This document shows positions 60,899 through 64,000 of a DNA stretch of 64,000 nt, piece after piece. The notes under the pieces are model-generated. The model saw nothing but the letters and a program-made list of their open reading frames with translations, was not told the origin of the DNA and did not search any database. A program made the position numbers and the translations under genes. Within the stretch, counting starts at the first letter, position 1, and each line of letters opens with the position of its first letter. The DNA comes from Lachnospiraceae bacterium M18-1 (lineage in GTDB: Bacteria; Bacillota; Clostridia; Lachnospirales; Lachnospiraceae): NCBI GenBank assembly GCA_000403295.2, contig KE159605.1, forward strand, positions 1,820,193-1,884,192. The letters are read 5' to 3'.

Positions 60899-61405
60899 AT
60901 GGCATACGTCACAGTACCCAAAGACTTAACGAAAGTGAAAAGCAAGGTTGCGCTCAACCTTACCAAGCGGCAGCTTGTGTGTTTTGGTGCGGCGGCGGTT
61001 GTGGGCGTTCCGCTGTTCTTCCTCATAAAAGACAGCGTACCCCAGAGCGCAGCGACCTTTATCATGGTGCTTGCCATGCTGCCCTTTTTCATGTTCGCCA
61101 TGTACGAGAAGCACGGGCAGCCCCTTGAAACCATTTTAGGCAACGTCATAAAAGTGTTTTTCCTCACGCCAAAGGAACGACCCTACCAGACGGAAAACTA
61201 TTATGCCGTCCTTGAAAAACAGCAGAGATTGAAAAAGGAGGTAACAGCCATTGCGAAAAAAAGCTATCAAAGACAGACCGCAGGAACAGCAGGCAAAAGA
61301 AAAAATAAAGCTCTCACGGGCAGAGAAAAAAGAGATAGCCGCCCTCATGCGGCAGGCAAAGGGGGACGGGAAAAAGCACACCGCACAGCAGACAATCCCC
61401 TATGA
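60899..61405 (+). CDS. PrgI family T4SS protein
   Basis: 168 residues. ATG at 60899 with AGAAAGGAGG upstream. MAYVTVPKDLTKVKSKVALNLTKRQL is the PrgI start, followed by two membrane helices (FGAAAVVGVPLFFL and SAATFIMVLAMLPFFMFAMYE). The C-terminal 50 residues are basic and encoded in the region that overlaps virB4 in another frame. Confidence 0.85.
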   Translation: MAYVTVPKDLTKVKSKVALNLTKRQLVCFGAAAVVGVPLFFLIKDSVPQSAATFIMVLAMLPFFMFAMYEKHGQPLETILGNVIKVFFLTPKERPYQTENYYAVLEKQQRLKKEVTAIAKKSYQRQTAGTAGKRKNKALTGREKRDSRPHAAGKGGREKAHRTADNPL

Positions 61406-63680
61406 AACCATGTACCCGGACGGGATATGCCGCATAAAGGATAATCTTTTCTCAAAGAGCATTGAGTTTTCTGACATCAACTACCAGTTAGCACAGCCGG
61501 ACGACAAGACAGCCACCTTTGAAGCCCTGTGCGACTTCTACAACTCCCTTGACAGCTCCGTGGGCTTGCAGCTTACCTTTGTGAACCGTGTCGCCGGGCA
61601 GGGGGACTTCTCAAAGAGTATCGCCATACCGCCGCAGCAGGACGGTTTTGATGACGTGCGGGAGGAATACGCCGCCATGCTCCAGAATCAGCTTGCAAAG
61701 GGCAACAACGGGCTTGTCAAGAAAAAGTACCTTACATTCACACTGGAAGCCGACAGCCTTAAAAACGCAAAATCCCGGCTCTCCCGTCTGGAAACGGATA
61801 TACTGAACCACCTCAAAGTCTTAGGGGCGGCGAACAGACCCCTTGACGGGAAAGAACGGCTTGAAGTGCTGCACGGCATTTTCCACCCGGACGGGGACAG
61901 GAAATTTTTATTCAACTGGAAATGGCTTGTACCGTCCGGGCTTTCCACAAAGGATTTTATCGCACCGCCCTCATTCGCATTTAAGAATGGGCGAATGTTC
62001 GGCATGGGCGACAAGACCGGGGCGGTGTCGTTCTTACAGATACTTGCGCCGGAACTCAATGACCGCCTGCTTGCCGACCTCTTGAACGTGGACGGGCATT
62101 TACTGGTAAACCTGCATATCCGCAGTATCGACCAGAGCGAAGCCATAAAGACGGTAAAGCGCAAGATTACCGACCTTGACGCAATGAAGATAGCCGAGCA
62201 GAAAAAGGCGGTACGCAGCGGCTACGATATGGATATTATACCGTCCGACCTTGCCACCTACGGCGGGGACGCTAAAGATTTGTTACGGGACTTGCAGAGC
62301 CGCAACGAGCGAATGTTTTTACTCACGTTCCTTGTGGTAAACCTTGCTGACAACAGGCAGCAGCTTGAAAACCAGATATTCCAGACGACGGGCGTGGCGC
62401 AGAAAGCCAACTGTTCCCTTGTGCGCCTTGACTATCAGCAGGAAGCCGGGCTTATATCGTCCCTGCCTTTGGGACTGAATGACATTCCCATACAGCGGGG
62501 GCTTACCACGTCAAGCACGGCTATTTTCGTGCCGTTTACCACGCAGGAGCTTTTCCAGAACGGGGAAGCCCTCTACTACGGCTTGAACGCACTTTCAAGC
62601 AACATGATACTTGCGGACAGGAAAAAGCTCAAAAACCCTAACGGTTTGATTTTGGGAACGCCGGGAAGCGGCAAGAGCTTTTCTGCCAAGCGTGAGATCA
62701 CTAACGTATTCCTTGTGGCAGACAAAAAGGACTGTATCTTGATATGCGACCCCGAAGCCGAGTACGCCCCGCTTGTCAACCGTTTAGGCGGGCAGGTAGT
62801 GAAAATCTCCCCCACAAGCAGGGACTTTGTGAACCCTATGGACTTGAACCTCAATTATTCCGAGGACGAAAGCCCCCTGTCGCTGAAAAGCGATTTTATC
62901 TTATCCCTCTGCGAGCTTGTCGTTGGCGGCAAAAGCGGCTTAGAGCCTATTGAAAAGACCGTCATTGACAGAGCCGTGCGGGAAGTCTACCGGGAATACC
63001 TTGCAGACCCCGAACCGTCCAAAATGCCGATACTGGAAGATTTATACAACGCACTAAAGAAACAGCCGGAAGCGGAAGCTGCACGGGTAGCCGCCGCACT
63101 GGAACTGTATGTGCATGGAAGCCTTAACGTGTTCAACCACCGCACCAACATAGACATACATAACCGCCTTGTCTGCTTTGACATTAAGGAATTAGGCAAA
63201 CAGCTCAAAAAGTTAGGTATGCTTATCATACAAGACCAAGTCTGGGGGCGTGTGACCGAGAACAGGGAACTCCACGCTAACACATGGTTCTATTGTGATG
63301 AATTTCACTTGCTGTTAAAGGAGGAACAGACAGCCGCCTATTCCGTGGAGATTTGGAAGCGTTTCAGAAAATGGGGCGGCATACCGACAGGCATAACGCA
63401 GAATGTCAAAGACCTGCTTGCAAGCCGGGAAATCGAAAATATCTTTGAGAACTCCGATTTTATCTATATGCTGAACCAAGCGGGCGGCGACAGGCAGATT
63501 TTGGCGAAACAGTTAGGCATATCCAATAAGCAGCTTTCCTATGTGACCCACTCCGAAGCCGGGCAGGGGCTTATCTTCTACGGGAATGTGATACTGCCCT
63601 TTGTAGACCGCTTCCCGACCGACACGGAGCTTTACCGCATAATGACGACACGCCCGGAGGAACTTGCCAATGGGACATAA
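61251..63680 (+). CDS. VirB4-like conjugation ATPase (TraE/TcpB type)
   Basis: 809 residues starting at TTG 61251 with AAAAGGAGG nine bases upstream. Walker A GLILGTPGSGKSFSAKREI (near 470), Walker B region HANTWFYCDEFHLLL (near 680) and the HerA/VirB4 motif RKWGGIPTGITQNV. It powers pilus and channel assembly. It overlaps prgI by 155 bp and the next gene by 11 bp. Confidence 0.92.
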   Translation: MRKKAIKDRPQEQQAKEKIKLSRAEKKEIAALMRQAKGDGKKHTAQQTIPYETMYPDGICRIKDNLFSKSIEFSDINYQLAQPDDKTATFEALCDFYNSLDSSVGLQLTFVNRVAGQGDFSKSIAIPPQQDGFDDVREEYAAMLQNQLAKGNNGLVKKKYLTFTLEADSLKNAKSRLSRLETDILNHLKVLGAANRPLDGKERLEVLHGIFHPDGDRKFLFNWKWLVPSGLSTKDFIAPPSFAFKNGRMFGMGDKTGAVSFLQILAPELNDRLLADLLNVDGHLLVNLHIRSIDQSEAIKTVKRKITDLDAMKIAEQKKAVRSGYDMDIIPSDLATYGGDAKDLLRDLQSRNERMFLLTFLVVNLADNRQQLENQIFQTTGVAQKANCSLVRLDYQQEAGLISSLPLGLNDIPIQRGLTTSSTAIFVPFTTQELFQNGEALYYGLNALSSNMILADRKKLKNPNGLILGTPGSGKSFSAKREITNVFLVADKKDCILICDPEAEYAPLVNRLGGQVVKISPTSRDFVNPMDLNLNYSEDESPLSLKSDFILSLCELVVGGKSGLEPIEKTVIDRAVREVYREYLADPEPSKMPILEDLYNALKKQPEAEAARVAAALELYVHGSLNVFNHRTNIDIHNRLVCFDIKELGKQLKKLGMLIIQDQVWGRVTENRELHANTWFYCDEFHLLLKEEQTAAYSVEIWKRFRKWGGIPTGITQNVKDLLASREIENIFENSDFIYMLNQAGGDRQILAKQLGISNKQLSYVTHSEAGQGLIFYGNVILPFVDRFPTDTELYRIMTTRPEELANGT

Positions 63681-64000
63681 AAAAGCAGCCGTGACCGTAC
63701 AGAAGATTGACCCGGAAACGGCGGTTGCGTTTATCCGCAGATACCATTATTCAAAGGTGCTGCCCCGTCTGAACAAACACTATTTAGGTTTTTTTGAGGG
63801 CGGGCAGCTCTCCGGCGTTGCCCTGTTAGGTTGGGGGACGCAGCCCTTACAGACGATAAGGAAGATTTTCCCGGCGCATGACCTTACAACAGCGTCCTAT
63901 GTGGAAATCGGAAAAATGTGCTTTCTCCCGGAAAAGAACCGCACCGGGTATTTTGGCAGCCTTGCGCTCTCCGCACTCACACGTTGGGTACGGGACAACA
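63670..64000 (+). CDS. Mom-like DNA-modification protein, N-terminal part (cut by window edge)
   Basis: Starts ATG at 63670 inside the virB4 end: MGHKKAAVTVQKIDPETAVAF, then IRRYHYSKVLPRLNKHYLGFF and YVEIGKMCFLPEKNRTGYFG. I recall such ICE proteins as the Mom family (adenine methylcarbamoylation, GNAT-like fold), named from phage Mu Mom. It is open to the window end (110 codons). It could help protect transferred DNA from restriction. Confidence 0.6.
   Translation, partial: MGHKKAAVTVQKIDPETAVAFIRRYHYSKVLPRLNKHYLGFFEGGQLSGVALLGWGTQPLQTIRKIFPAHDLTTASYVEIGKMCFLPEKNRTGYFGSLALSALTRWVRDN

Larger units (their letters stand above)
55700..64000 (+). mobile_element. Integrative conjugative element, Tn1549/CTn-like, left part
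   Basis: The gene order repA, DUF5348, pcfB, virD4, maff2, virB6-like, prgI, virB4 and mom-like is that of the Tn1549/CTn4-type conjugation module. Several genes overlap and use strong AGGAGG sites. The integrase, relaxase and the far end are outside the window. The left border is set approximately, upstream of the leader hairpin. Confidence 0.8.

Overview
The window looks like part of a chromosome from a spore-forming Clostridia of the Lachnospiraceae type (Blautia/Dorea/Mediterraneibacter-like). The evidence is spoIIID, an [FeFe]-hydrogenase maturase (hydE), a Bce-type peptide-sensing module, consensus sigma-A promoters with strong Shine-Dalgarno sites, and several Lachnospiraceae-type conserved hypothetical families. 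No rRNA genes or CRISPR arrays were seen. The genus cannot be fixed without a search.

Positions 1-49,000 are chromosomal housekeeping and regulatory genes. In order: pilZ-addB-addA; glgP with a divergent AraC regulator; an unusual operon of a cytoplasmic ParB-like/BMP fusion protein, a metallophosphoesterase and hydE; a SGNH hydrolase and spoIIID; a TIGR00266 protein; an OmpR-type two-component system; DedA; a PduO-type cobalamin adenosyltransferase; an RlaP-like nucleotidyltransferase; a cyclophilin; a strongly expressed MsmK/UgpC sugar-ABC ATPase; a PucR-like regulator; a sirtuin and an HD hydrolase; an aldose epimerase; a trigger-factor-like lipoprotein; cardiolipin synthase; murI, pfkA and dnaE; a DHH phosphoesterase; ahcY; a complete Bce module (bceR-bceS, operator, bceA-bceB); a CsoR copper sensor; and a six-gene tRNA operon (Glu, Thr, Met, Asp, Val, Leu). 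Intergenic spaces carry two kinds of dispersed DNA: a 215-bp palindromic MITE-like element present twice in opposite orientation, and a family of hairpin repeats ending in GTGAACAGTAAC.

Positions 49,000-55,870 are a scarred accessory zone. It holds a GNAT acetyltransferase and a Lys/Gly-rich small protein, a broken ISAs1 transposase joined in frame to a DinG-type helicase fragment, and a response-regulator fragment cut by a complete IS66 element (TIRs found, no target duplication). Beyond the IS lie a tyrosine-integrase C-terminal fragment, a TxpA/RatA-like type I toxin with an antisense RNA, and an AT-rich small gene driven by a perfect sigma-A promoter.

Positions 55,870-64,000 are the start of a Tn1549/CTn-like integrative conjugative element that runs off the window: RepA-like initiator, DUF5348, PcfB, VirD4 coupling protein, Maff2, VirB6-like, PrgI, VirB4 and the start of a Mom-like protein. 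Together these form the coupling protein, channel and ATPase of a Gram-positive type IV secretion system.
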